Shown one piece after another: positions 7,087 through 16,113 of a DNA stretch of 64,000 bases. The stretch spans positions 434,001 through 498,000 of the forward strand of contig NZ_JAPMLM010000069.1 in the NCBI RefSeq assembly GCF_026410195.1, read 5' to 3'. This DNA is from Xanthomarina sp. F2636L (GTDB lineage: Bacteria > Bacteroidota > Bacteroidia > Flavobacteriales > Flavobacteriaceae). The position numbers were made by a program, and so were the translations under genes. The first letter of the stretch is position 1. Each line of letters starts with the position of its first letter. The notes beneath the pieces were generated by a model, which was given only the letters and a program-made list of their open reading frames with translations, made no database searches and was not told the DNA's origin.

Positions 7087-8988
7087 ATGCAAAAAATAAT
7101 ACTTTTAGTACTCTCCTCACTAATTTATACGCAAATAGCAGCTCAGGATGATTATTTACTTCATGTAAATTCCATCCCTTTAGAACTTAGAGTAAAGTCG
7201 AATGCTGTGGTTAGATTTAATGATGTTCAAATAAATATCATTGCCTACAACAAAGTGGTATATACCAATAAAAGAATTATTACAGTTTTAAATAAGGAAG
7301 GCGATTATAAAGTAGATGCTTATCATCATTATGACGAGAATATCAACATTCAAAATCTTGAAGCTCGCGTATTTAACTCCAACGGAAAGGAAATTAAGAA
7401 ATTTAAAAAAAACGATTTTAAGGATGTTAGTGCTGTTTCAGGAGGTACTTTATATTCAGATAGTCGCGTAAAATACCTAGATTATACACCAATTAATTAT
7501 CCATACACCATTCTTTTTGAAACCAAGGTAATTTATAATTCTACGGCTTTTATACCAAGCTGGCTTCCCATTGAAGGGTTTTATGTAAGTTCAGAAAACA
7601 ACGAGTATAAAATTACAAACACTTCAGAAATTCCTATTAAAATAAAAACTTCAAATTTTGAAGCGTATAACATTAAAAAAATTAGTGACTTTCATTATCG
7701 ATCAGAAAATTTACAAGCCATAGAGCCTGAAGCTTACAGTCCAGACTTTAAAACGTATGCTCCAATTTTAAAAGCAGCCTTGACCCAGTTCGATATGGAA
7801 GGTATAAAAGGAGTTAATACTAATTGGGAGGATTTTGGCTTATGGATTAATAACAGCCTTATTAGTGGGACACAAGAATTACCTCAAGCCGTTAAAAATA
7901 ATATAAAATATCTTACAGAAAACGCTAATTCTAACATGGAAAAAGCTAAGATTGTCTATGAATATATGCAAGATAAAACACGCTATATTAGTGTTCAAGT
8001 TGGTATTGGAGGATGGAAGCCTATGGAGGCGCAAGATGTAGATAGGTTAGCCTATGGAGATTGTAAAGCCTTAACTAATTACACTCAGGCTTTATTAAAA
8101 GAAGTTGGTGTACCTTCTTATTACACTATTATTTACGGAGCTGATAACCTAATAGATATAGATCAAGATTTTTCGGCAACCCAAGGCAATCATGCTATTT
8201 TATGTTTACCTAATAATGGGGATTATGTCTGGCTTGAATGCACAAGTAAAACCAATCCGTTTGGTTATAATGCTAATTTTACAGACGATAGAGAGGCCTT
8301 AATAATTACTCCTGAAGGTGGAAAAATTGTTCGTACCAAAGTGTATCATGCAAAAGAAAATCTACAAGAAATACAGGCAGATATCATTCTAGATGATACC
8401 GGAACTGTTATTGGAGAAATTAAAATCCAGTCAAAAGGAGCGCAATATGGCAAACATGAAGGCATCCAAACAACCACTGTAAAAGAACAGGAATTATACT
8501 ATAAAAACGATTTTTGGAGCGATTTAAACAATCTAGAAATTCTAAAAATGAATTTTAATAATAATAAAGATAGTATTGTTTTTACAGAAGATATTAAAGT
8601 AAAAATACCTAGATATGCTTCTAAAGCTGGAAATAGATTATTGTTTCAACCTAATTTGTTTAATAAAATAACAAAAACACCGCCAAGATATAAAAATAGA
8701 AAATTACCATTTGTAATTGAGAGAGGATATACAGATGTAGATACCTACGAAATTCAATTTTCAAATAGCCTGCATGTGGAAGCTATTAAAGAACCTGTGA
8801 CTATTAAAAATAAATTTGGTTCTTATAAGTTAAGCATAACTACTGCAAATAATATTATAACTTACAAACGTGAATTGATACTTAATAAAGGAACTTATTC
8901 TAAAGAAGACTATCAGGAATTTAGGGATTTTTGCTTAAGTATAAAGAAACACGATAGCTCCAAGATAGTATTTAACTCAAAAACCTAA
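7087..8988 (+). CDS. Exported DUF3857/transglutaminase-like protein
   Basis: A 633-residue protein with an N-terminal signal peptide ending around AAQDD (residues 18-22), so it is exported. The first half is a beta-rich DUF3857 region. The middle holds a transglutaminase-like core: the expected cysteine is in YGDCKALTNY (about residue 325), the histidine in GNHAIL, and the third position reads WLECT, with Glu where Asp is usual. The C-terminal third is a DUF2569/DUF3858-like beta region. Such proteins are frequent in Bacteroidota periplasm or outer membrane, but their substrate is unknown. It is followed seven bases later by a related gene and is likely the head of a transcript running into the MazG-like gene. 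Confidence 0.8.
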   Translation: MQKIILLVLSSLIYTQIAAQDDYLLHVNSIPLELRVKSNAVVRFNDVQINIIAYNKVVYTNKRIITVLNKEGDYKVDAYHHYDENINIQNLEARVFNSNGKEIKKFKKNDFKDVSAVSGGTLYSDSRVKYLDYTPINYPYTILFETKVIYNSTAFIPSWLPIEGFYVSSENNEYKITNTSEIPIKIKTSNFEAYNIKKISDFHYRSENLQAIEPEAYSPDFKTYAPILKAALTQFDMEGIKGVNTNWEDFGLWINNSLISGTQELPQAVKNNIKYLTENANSNMEKAKIVYEYMQDKTRYISVQVGIGGWKPMEAQDVDRLAYGDCKALTNYTQALLKEVGVPSYYTIIYGADNLIDIDQDFSATQGNHAILCLPNNGDYVWLECTSKTNPFGYNANFTDDREALIITPEGGKIVRTKVYHAKENLQEIQADIILDDTGTVIGEIKIQSKGAQYGKHEGIQTTTVKEQELYYKNDFWSDLNNLEILKMNFNNNKDSIVFTEDIKVKIPRYASKAGNRLLFQPNLFNKITKTPPRYKNRKLPFVIERGYTDVDTYEIQFSNSLHVEAIKEPVTIKNKFGSYKLSITTANNIITYKRELILNKGTYSKEDYQEFRDFCLSIKKHDSSKIVFNSKT

Positions 8989-8995
8989 CCAAGCC

Positions 8996-11023
8996 ATGAA
9001 ATTAGTTTTTTTATTCGTATCTGTATTTGCTTTGCAGATGGCAACAGCCCAAGATTATAAATTTGGAAAAATAAGCAAAGAAGAACTTCAAGAAACATCA
9101 GACCCTGAAGATCCAGAAGCCAATGCAGCTGTTTTATATAGAAGTCAAGAAATCAAATTTGAATATATAGAAAGTAAAGGGTTTGTTCAGAAAAATGATA
9201 TTCACGAACGCATTAAAATTTATAATAAAGAGGGTTTTGATCAAGCAACAAAATCTATTAAACTTTATAATGAATCTAATGAGTTAGAAGAAAGCTTAAC
9301 AGGATTTAAAGCATATACCTATAATTTAGAAGGGAATAAAATTACTGAAGACAAGTTGAAAAATGATGGCATTTTCGAAGAGGAAACCAATAAATATTGG
9401 TTAACAACCAAATTTACCATGCCTAATATTAAGGAAGGCTGCATTATAGAATATAAGTATACCATTCAATCAGAACTTATTAGAATAGATGATATTGAAT
9501 TTCAGCAGGAAATACCTATTAGAAAATTAGATTTTAAAATGGTAACTCCAGAATTTTATAATTATTCAAAATACCCGAATCTAAGGGCTGCTTACTATCC
9601 GCAATTAAATGATAGTTATAAAGAAAAAACCGTGTCATTATCAGGAGAAATGCAAACGTCTATAGAACATGCTGGTGGAAGAAGAGAAGCTCGATCAGAT
9701 TTTAGTAGAAATGATTGGAAATATTCAGAAAATATAACAACTGCTAATTTAGACAACATTCCTGCCATGAAAAGTGAAACTCATGTATCTAATTTAGACA
9801 ACTATAGAGCCGTCATGAAGATGGATTTAAATTATATTCAATATCCAAACCAACCAAGAAAAGATTATTCTACTAATTGGGAGAGGGTAACTACAACCAT
9901 TTATAATAGTAACGATTTTGGTGAGCAATTAAAAAAATCAGGATACTTTAGTAACGATTTAAGTGCTGCCATAGCAGGTGCTACAGACCCTATAGAACAA
10001 ACCTATAACATTTTTAACTTTGTAAAACATAAAGTTAAGTGGAATGGGCTTCATGGTTACTATACAGATTTAGGAGTTAGACAAGCATATAAACAAGGAG
10101 TAGGTAACGTGGCAGATATTAATTTAATTTTAATAGCCATGTTACGTGAAGCCGGATTAGAGGCCAACCCAGTTTTAATTAGTACCAAAGACAATGGCGT
10201 GCCATTGTTTCCAACTCGAAACGGTTTTAATTATGTTATTTGTGCCGTTAATACAGCACAAGGAATTATACTATTAGATGCTTCCGATAGCTTTACTAGT
10301 TTGAATGTTATACCGGTTAAAGCATTAAATTGGCAAGGACGTTTAATCCGTAAAGATGGAAGTTCAGACTGGATTAATTTATCTGTTCAAAACCCTTCAA
10401 AAGAAATTGTTTCATTAAACATGAAACTAAATCCAGATTTATCAGCAACAGGAAAAGTTAGAAATCAATATACAGATTATAGTGCTTTAGATTATAGAAA
10501 TACGTTTGAAAATTATTCACAAGACGATTTAATAAAAGAAATTGAATCTGAAAATGGAAACTTACAGGTTTCAAATATTGAAGTTGCAGATATGGTTGTT
10601 CCAATAAAACCTGTACTTTTATCTTATGAATATCAATTAGATGAAGCTTTAGAGGAAATTGGGGATAACTATTATTTTTCACCTTTGTTATTTTTGAAAA
10701 TAAAAGAATCACCTTTTAAACTTCAAAACAGAAAGTACCCAATAGACTTAAATTTCCCTACCTCAAGAAAATACATGGTAAATATTATGTTGCCTGAAGG
10801 GTTTCAGGTAGAATCTTTGCCAGAAAATCAAAAAGTACAGTATAATAAAACAGAAGGCGAATTTACATATTTAGTAAAAGAAAATGGCTCGATGCTTCAG
10901 TTGGTAATTACATTAGACTTAAATAACACCTTAATTTTACCAGCTAATTACCAGGAGTTTAAAAAGTTTTTTGAGTTATTGGTCAGTAAGCAAGCCGAAA
11001 AAATTGTTCTTAAAAAAGTATAG
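8996..11023 (+). CDS. Exported DUF3857-type protein with a degenerate transglutaminase core
   Basis: A 675-residue exported protein (signal peptide ending near ATAQD, residue 19) with the same overall plan as the preceding gene. In the transglutaminase-like region the segment aligned with YGDCK reads GVGNVADINLILIAML, so the catalytic cysteine is missing. The position of the histidine is also replaced (NYVICAV), though a LLDASD aspartate remains. It is therefore probably not a protease or transglutaminase and may have a binding or structural role. The seven-base spacing to its upstream neighbour suggests a functional pair, possibly acting together at the cell surface. Function unknown. Confidence 0.75.
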   Translation: MKLVFLFVSVFALQMATAQDYKFGKISKEELQETSDPEDPEANAAVLYRSQEIKFEYIESKGFVQKNDIHERIKIYNKEGFDQATKSIKLYNESNELEESLTGFKAYTYNLEGNKITEDKLKNDGIFEEETNKYWLTTKFTMPNIKEGCIIEYKYTIQSELIRIDDIEFQQEIPIRKLDFKMVTPEFYNYSKYPNLRAAYYPQLNDSYKEKTVSLSGEMQTSIEHAGGRREARSDFSRNDWKYSENITTANLDNIPAMKSETHVSNLDNYRAVMKMDLNYIQYPNQPRKDYSTNWERVTTTIYNSNDFGEQLKKSGYFSNDLSAAIAGATDPIEQTYNIFNFVKHKVKWNGLHGYYTDLGVRQAYKQGVGNVADINLILIAMLREAGLEANPVLISTKDNGVPLFPTRNGFNYVICAVNTAQGIILLDASDSFTSLNVIPVKALNWQGRLIRKDGSSDWINLSVQNPSKEIVSLNMKLNPDLSATGKVRNQYTDYSALDYRNTFENYSQDDLIKEIESENGNLQVSNIEVADMVVPIKPVLLSYEYQLDEALEEIGDNYYFSPLLFLKIKESPFKLQNRKYPIDLNFPTSRKYMVNIMLPEGFQVESLPENQKVQYNKTEGEFTYLVKENGSMLQLVITLDLNNTLILPANYQEFKKFFELLVSKQAEKIVLKKV

Positions 11024-11025
11024 AC

Positions 11026-11352
11026 ATGGACATAAAAAACGCACAAAAAATAGTTGACAGTTGGATAAAAGAACACGGGGTTCGTTATTTTAACGAGCTC
11101 ACTAATATGGCACAACTTACAGAAGAAGTGGGCGAGGTAGCTAGAATTATTGCTAGACGTTATGGCGAACAAAGCGAGAAGGAAAGCGATAAAGACAAAG
11201 ATTTAGGCGAAGAGTTAGCAGATGTTGTATTTGTAGTTTTATGTTTAGCCAACCAAACAGGAATAGATTTACAAGCTGCTTTCGATAAAAAAATGGATAT
11301 TAAAACCAAACGCGACCACGATAGACACCATAATAACAAAAAACTAAAATAA
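11026..11352 (+). CDS. MazG-like nucleotide pyrophosphohydrolase
   Basis: A 108-residue all-helical protein of the MazG/dUTPase-like superfamily. The metal-binding pattern is visible as EEVGEVAR (about residues 33-40) and EELADVVF (about 62-69), the EExxE and ExxD elements of single-domain MazG-like enzymes. These hydrolyse (d)NTPs to monophosphates and pyrophosphate, often as housecleaning. The highly charged C terminus has His and Lys runs. It begins two bases after the DUF3857 protein and 53 bases before aroA, so it may share a transcript with both. Confidence 0.82.
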   Translation: MDIKNAQKIVDSWIKEHGVRYFNELTNMAQLTEEVGEVARIIARRYGEQSEKESDKDKDLGEELADVVFVVLCLANQTGIDLQAAFDKKMDIKTKRDHDRHHNNKKLK

Positions 11353-11405
11353 AATACAAACGTCACATCTAGCGTTGTCAAGACGTCCCTTGTTTCTAGA
11401 TACTT

Positions 11406-12629
11406 ATGAACATTCAACTTAATAAATCTACTTTAAATAAAAAGTCAGCTATCAATATAACAGGTTCTAAAAGTGAGTCTAATAGAATGTTGTTGTTACA
11501 GGCTTTATATCCAAATATAGAGATTGATAATCTTTCAAACTCTGATGATACTAAGGTTATGTTGGAAGCTTTGTCTACATCTTCAAGAAATATAGATATC
11601 CATCATGCAGGTACAGCCATGCGTTTTTTAACAGCTTATTTTGCAACACAAAGTGGTAGAGACGTTGTTTTAACAGGTTCAGATAGAATGAAACAGCGAC
11701 CAATAAAAATTTTGGTCGATGCCCTTAAAAATCTTGGAGCAGAAATCACGTATTTAGAGTCTGAAGGGTTTCCTCCATTAAAAATTACAGGAAAGAGTCT
11801 AACTAAAAATAAAGTCACCTTAAAAGCCAATATAAGCAGTCAGTACATTTCAGCTTTATTACTTATTGCTCCTAAGCTGGAAAACGGTTTAGAACTTACT
11901 TTAGAAGGAGAAATCACCTCTATTCCTTATATAAATATGACTTTAAGTTTGTTAAATCAGATAGGTGTAAATACAAACTTTCATAATAATGTTATTAAAG
12001 TCAATCAACAATCAGAAATCGTCAATCAACAATCGTTAATTGAAAGCGACTGGTCGTCAGCATCTTATTTTTATAGTATGGTGGCTTTAAGTGATGTGGG
12101 CACAGAAATTACTTTGTCTTCTTATAAACAAAACAGTTTGCAAGGAGATTCTATATTAGCAAAAATATATCAAGATTTTGGAGTAGAAACCAGCTTTCAA
12201 AATAATTCTGTAAGTCTTTCAAAAGTAAAATTCTGCTCGCAGAACAGGCTAAATTATCAGCTAAATAATTCTCCGGATATTGCTCAAACCATTGCCATAA
12301 CTTGTTTTGCTTTAGGATTGGAATGCCAATTAACAGGACTTCATACCTTAAAAATAAAAGAAACAGATAGACTTTTGGCACTTAAAACCGAAATTGAAAA
12401 ATTAGGAGGTGAAGTTTCCATTACAGAGGATAGTTTGTTTTTAAAAGCTTTTAAATTTATAAATCCCCAAGTAAATATTGATACATATAACGATCATAGA
12501 ATGGCTATGGCATTTGCTCCTTTAGCTCTAGTAACTTCAATAGGAATCAATGATGCCGAAGTAGTTTCAAAATCGTATCCAACGTTTTGGGAAGATTTAA
12601 AAGGTATCGGATTTCAAGTATCTAAATAA
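11406..12629 (+). CDS. aroA: 3-phosphoshikimate 1-carboxyvinyltransferase (EPSP synthase)
   Basis: Adds enolpyruvate from PEP to shikimate 3-phosphate in the shikimate pathway. The 407-residue protein has the N-terminal GSKSESNR motif (about 20-27), HAGTAMRF (about 62-69) and DRMKQRPIKIL (about 88-98) that form the substrate sites, and the C-terminal KETDRL and NDHRMAMAFAPLAL segments. The family is usually around 420-430 residues; a few loops are short here. A short low-complexity insertion NQQSEIVNQQS occurs near residue 200. The gene is about 6 kb from the rest of the aromatic pathway genes and is not covered by the attenuator. Confidence 0.93.
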   Translation: MNIQLNKSTLNKKSAINITGSKSESNRMLLLQALYPNIEIDNLSNSDDTKVMLEALSTSSRNIDIHHAGTAMRFLTAYFATQSGRDVVLTGSDRMKQRPIKILVDALKNLGAEITYLESEGFPPLKITGKSLTKNKVTLKANISSQYISALLLIAPKLENGLELTLEGEITSIPYINMTLSLLNQIGVNTNFHNNVIKVNQQSEIVNQQSLIESDWSSASYFYSMVALSDVGTEITLSSYKQNSLQGDSILAKIYQDFGVETSFQNNSVSLSKVKFCSQNRLNYQLNNSPDIAQTIAITCFALGLECQLTGLHTLKIKETDRLLALKTEIEKLGGEVSITEDSLFLKAFKFINPQVNIDTYNDHRMAMAFAPLALVTSIGINDAEVVSKSYPTFWEDLKGIGFQVSK

Positions 12630-12644
12630 TAAATGCCTAAATAC

Positions 12645-12682
12645 TTGACAACGCCTACTTTCAGGTTGTATATTTGCAACCT
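12645..12682 (+). promoter_or_regulatory. queA promoter embedded in a small hairpin
   Basis: TTG at 12645-12647 and TATATTTG at 12669-12676 are 21 bases apart, matching the Bacteroidota consensus. The -7 box is exactly the loop of a perfect six-base inverted repeat, AGGTTG (12663-12668) and CAACCT (12677-12682). The palindrome centred on the core promoter may be an operator or a coincidence. Confidence 0.5.
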
Positions 12683-12731
12683 TTACAAAAACAAATCACT
12701 TTCATTTTAACATAAAAATTGATAGACACTT

Positions 12732-13781
12732 ATGAAATTATCACATTTTAGTTTTGACCTTCCAGAAGAATTATTAGCAGAATATCCATCTGAAAACAGA
12801 GACGAATCTCGTTTAATGGTTTTAAATAGAGAAAAACAAACTATTGAACATAAAATGTTTAAAGACATTATAGATTATTTCGATAAAGATGATGTGATGG
12901 TACTTAATAATACCAAAGTCTTTCCTGCCAGACTTTTTGGAAACAAAGAAAAGACTGGAGCGAGAATTGAAGTGTTTTTATTAAGAGAATTAAACGAAGA
13001 GCAACGTCTTTGGGATGTGCTTGTAGATCCAGCTAGAAAAATTAGAATTGGAAACAAATTATACTTTGGCGAAGGAGAATCTTTAGTTGCAGAGGTTATC
13101 GACAATACAACTTCAAGAGGTAGAACATTACGTTTTTTATATGATGGGTCTTATAGAGATTTCCGTGTAAAACTTAAAGAACTAGGCGAAACACCACTTC
13201 CAAAATACATAAAAAGAGAAGTAGAACCAGAAGATGAAGAGCGTTACCAAACCATTTTTGCTAAAAATGAAGGTGCTGTAGCAGCTCCAACTGCCGGATT
13301 ACATTTTTCTAAACACCTTTTAAAGCGTTTAGAAATTAAAGGCGTTAATCTTGCTGAAGTCACTTTACATGTTGGCTTAGGAACTTTTAATCCAGTAGAG
13401 GTTGAAGATTTATCGAAGCACAAAATGGATAGTGAAGAAATAATCATTAAAAAAGATGCTGTAGATACTATTAATACTGGTATTAAAACTAAAAGACGTG
13501 TGTGTGCTGTTGGAACAACTGCCATGCGTGCCATTGAAAGCTCTGTGTCATCAAGTGGAACTTTAAACGAATTTGATGGATGGTCTAATAAATTTATTTT
13601 CCCACCATACGAATTTAGTATTGCAAACAGTATGATTACTAACTTCCATACACCAAAATCAACCTTATTAATGATGGTTTCTGCTTTTGCAGGACACGAT
13701 TTCATTAAAAAGGCTTACGATGAAGCTATTAAAGAAAAATATAAATTCTATAGTTATGGTGATGCCATGCTAATTATTTAA
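12732..13781 (+). CDS. queA: tRNA preQ1(34) S-adenosylmethionine ribosyltransferase-isomerase
   Basis: Transfers and isomerises the ribosyl part of S-adenosylmethionine to preQ1 at tRNA position 34, giving epoxyqueuosine. The 349-residue length is normal. Family segments include SRLMVL near residue 34, [10 protein letters not shown] near 184, [10 protein letters not shown] near 215, and the C-terminal [18 protein letters not shown]. It stands alone, with a promoter 55 bases upstream and a strong terminator directly downstream. Confidence 0.95.
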   Translation: MKLSHFSFDLPEELLAEYPSENRDESRLMVLNREKQTIEHKMFKDIIDYFDKDDVMVLNNTKVFPARLFGNKEKTGARIEVFLLRELNEEQRLWDVLVDPARKIRIGNKLYFGEGESLVAEVIDNTTSRGRTLRFLYDGSYRDFRVKLKELGETPLPKYIKREVEPEDEERYQTIFAKNEGAVAAPTAGLHFSKHLLKRLEIKGVNLAEVTLHVGLGTFNPVEVEDLSKHKMDSEEIIIKKDAVDTINTGIKTKRRVCAVGTTAMRAIESSVSSSGTLNEFDGWSNKFIFPPYEFSIANSMITNFHTPKSTLLMMVSAFAGHDFIKKAYDEAIKEKYKFYSYGDAMLII

Positions 13782-13801
13782 TTTCGAAATATATCTATTT
13801 G

Positions 13802-13828
13802 AAAAGCCTTGTTTTTACAAGGCTTTTT
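13802..13828 (+). terminator. Intrinsic terminator after queA
   Basis: Arms 13802-13812 and 13817-13827 form an 11-bp perfect stem around a TTTT loop, followed by T. It starts 20 bases after the queA stop. Confidence 0.85.
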
Positions 13829-13976
13829 CTATTTGATAACATGGATTAAAACGAAGTGTTTTAAAGAATATTTCTACAAATAACTCAGTTTAACTCTAAG
13901 GATCTCTTTATATCAAGCAAAAAACATAAATCAAAAAATCGCTAATCGAAAATCCTTTGCTTACTTTTGCAATTAC

Positions 13977-15017
13977 ATGGAAACAAAAAAGAAAGACATA
14001 CGTGCATTAACGAAAGAGCAACTTCGAGATTTTTTTGTTAAAGAAGGAGATCAAGCCTTTCGTGGAAATCAGGTTTATGAATGGTTGTGGAGTAAAGGAG
14101 CTCATACCTTTGAAGATATGACTAATATCTCCAAAGAAACTAGGCAGATGCTGGAATCTAATTTTGTTATTAACCACATTCATGTAGATACCATGCAGAA
14201 AAGTAACGATGGCACCATAAAAAATGCAGTGCGTTTACATGATGGTTTAATTGTGGAATCTGTTTTAATTCCTACAAAAACCAGAACAACAGCTTGCGTT
14301 TCAAGTCAGGTTGGTTGTAGTTTAGATTGTAGATTTTGTGCAACCTCTAGGCTAAAGCGTATGCGAAACTTAAATCCAGACGAAATTTTCGATCAGGTAG
14401 TTGCCATCGATAAAGAGAGCAGGTTGTATTACGATAAACCTTTAAGCAATATTGTGTTTATGGGGATGGGAGAACCTCTTATGAACTACAATAACGTCTT
14501 AAAAGCTATTGATAAAATTACTTCAGATGAAGGTTTGGGAATGTCGCCAAAACGTATCGTCGTTTCTACATCTGGAGTGCCTAAAATGATTAAAAAAATG
14601 GCAGATGATGAGGTGAAATTTAAATTAGCTGTATCGCTTCACTCAGCCATTGATAAGGTTAGAACATCTATTATGCCTTTTAATGAAACGTTCCCTTTAG
14701 CCGATTTACGTGAAGCTTTGGAGTATTGGTATGCTAAAACAAAAAATAGAATTACGTATGAATATGTGGTTTGGAAAGATATTAACGATAAGAAGAAAGA
14801 TGTAGATGCTTTAATCGCTTTTTGCAAGTTTGCACCAAGTAAGGTTAATTTAATAGAATATAACCCCATAGACGACGGCGAGTTTCAACAAGCAAATAGC
14901 GAGGCTATTGATATGTACGTGTCCATGTTGGAAGCCAATAACATTACTGTAACTGTTAGACGTTCCAGAGGAAAAGATATTGATGCTGCTTGTGGGCAAT
15001 TGGCAAATAAAAGTTAA
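13977..15017 (+). CDS. rlmN: 23S rRNA/tRNA adenine-C2 methyltransferase RlmN
   Basis: A radical-SAM enzyme that methylates C2 of A2503 in 23S rRNA and A37 in some tRNAs. The 346-residue protein has the CxxxCxxC cluster motif as CSLDCRFC (about 115-122), GMGEPLMN (about 163-170) for SAM binding, and the C-terminal CGQLA cysteine that carries the methyl-transfer mechanism. The N-terminal helical domain is intact. A TACTTTTG box lies at 13962-13969, leaving only seven bases before the ATG, so the transcript probably starts at or next to the start codon. Confidence 0.95.
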   Translation: METKKKDIRALTKEQLRDFFVKEGDQAFRGNQVYEWLWSKGAHTFEDMTNISKETRQMLESNFVINHIHVDTMQKSNDGTIKNAVRLHDGLIVESVLIPTKTRTTACVSSQVGCSLDCRFCATSRLKRMRNLNPDEIFDQVVAIDKESRLYYDKPLSNIVFMGMGEPLMNYNNVLKAIDKITSDEGLGMSPKRIVVSTSGVPKMIKKMADDEVKFKLAVSLHSAIDKVRTSIMPFNETFPLADLREALEYWYAKTKNRITYEYVVWKDINDKKKDVDALIAFCKFAPSKVNLIEYNPIDDGEFQQANSEAIDMYVSMLEANNITVTVRRSRGKDIDAACGQLANKS

Positions 15018-15051
15018 ATATATTATTTGAATTGCTATATTTGATACTTCA

Positions 15052-16029
15052 GTGAAAATAGTAGAACAAATAAAACAGCCCATCGAGTATGAAATGGAAC
15101 TTTTCGAACAAAAGTTTCTGTTGTCTATGTCTTCAAAAGTGGCGCTTTTAAACCGAATTACACACTATATTGTCAACAGAAAAGGGAAGCAAATGCGACC
15201 TATGTTTGTGTTTCTTGTAGCAAAAATGGTTTCTAATGGCGAAATTAGCGAACGTACCTATCGAGGAGCATCTGTTATAGAACTTATTCATACAGCTACT
15301 TTAGTACATGATGATGTAGTTGACGAAAGTAACAGACGTAGAGGTTTTTTCTCTATCAATGCGCTTTGGAAAAATAAAATTGCTGTTTTAGTTGGAGACT
15401 ACTTACTCTCAAAAGGCTTACTGCTTTCCATTGATAATAATGATTTCGACTTACTTAAAATTATTTCCATAGCGGTAAGGGAAATGAGTGAAGGCGAATT
15501 ACTTCAAATTGAAAAAGCTAGAAAATTAGATATTACTGAGGAGGTTTATTACGACATTATTCGTCAAAAAACAGCGACTCTTATTGCTGCTTGTTGTAGT
15601 CTAGGCGCAGCTTCGGTAAAACCGGACTCTGATCATGTAGAACGTATGCGAAAATTTGGAGAGCTTATAGGCATGGCTTTTCAAATTAAAGATGATTTGT
15701 TCGATTATGGAAATGAAGCTATTGGCAAACCTACAGGAATAGATATTAAAGAACAAAAAATGACTTTGCCTTTAATTTATGTGCTTAACCAGGCAGATAA
15801 AAAGGACAAACGCTGGCTTATAAATTCTATTAAAAATCATAATAGAGACAAAAAGCGTGTTAAAGAAGTAATTAGCTATGTCAAGGAAAATGGAGGCTTA
15901 GATTACGCTGTTTCTAAGATGAAAGAATTTCAGGAGGAAGCCCTTCAAATTCTTCATATATATCCAGAATCTACTTTTAAAAGTTCTTTAGAGTTAATGG
16001 TTAATTATGTGATTGACAGAAAGAAATAA
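15052..16029 (+). CDS. Long-chain polyprenyl diphosphate synthase (menaquinone side chain)
   Basis: A 325-residue trans-isoprenyl diphosphate synthase. Both Asp-rich motifs are intact: DDVVDE (about residue 86) and DDLFDY (about 213), with RGKQMRP near residue 43. The residues before the first motif are small (HTATLVH), which permits a long product; in flavobacteria the likely product is the hexaprenyl tail of menaquinone-6, but this is inference. The start is GTG at 15052, eight bases after TATATTTG (15036-15043), giving a nearly leaderless message. A strong bidirectional terminator follows. Confidence 0.87.
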   Translation: MKIVEQIKQPIEYEMELFEQKFLLSMSSKVALLNRITHYIVNRKGKQMRPMFVFLVAKMVSNGEISERTYRGASVIELIHTATLVHDDVVDESNRRRGFFSINALWKNKIAVLVGDYLLSKGLLLSIDNNDFDLLKIISIAVREMSEGELLQIEKARKLDITEEVYYDIIRQKTATLIAACCSLGAASVKPDSDHVERMRKFGELIGMAFQIKDDLFDYGNEAIGKPTGIDIKEQKMTLPLIYVLNQADKKDKRWLINSIKNHNRDKKRVKEVISYVKENGGLDYAVSKMKEFQEEALQILHIYPESTFKSSLELMVNYVIDRKK

Positions 16030-16060
16030 TTTTTTAAAAAACACTCAAAATACGTCAACA

Positions 16061-16095
16061 AAAAAGCCCGTAACTAGTTTAGTTACGGGCTTTTT
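16061..16095. terminator. Bidirectional terminator between convergent genes
   Basis: Perfect 15-bp arms 16061-16075 and 16081-16095 with a five-base loop; A-run on the left and T-run on the right let it work for both the polyprenyl synthase gene and the convergent secreted-protein gene. Confidence 0.88.
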
Positions 16096-16113
16096 ATATT
16101 TATAATAATTATG

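Noticed and set aside
13244-13705. 153-codon minus-strand frame inside queA
   Set aside because: Fully antisense to a well-conserved enzyme gene, with no promoter or family features.
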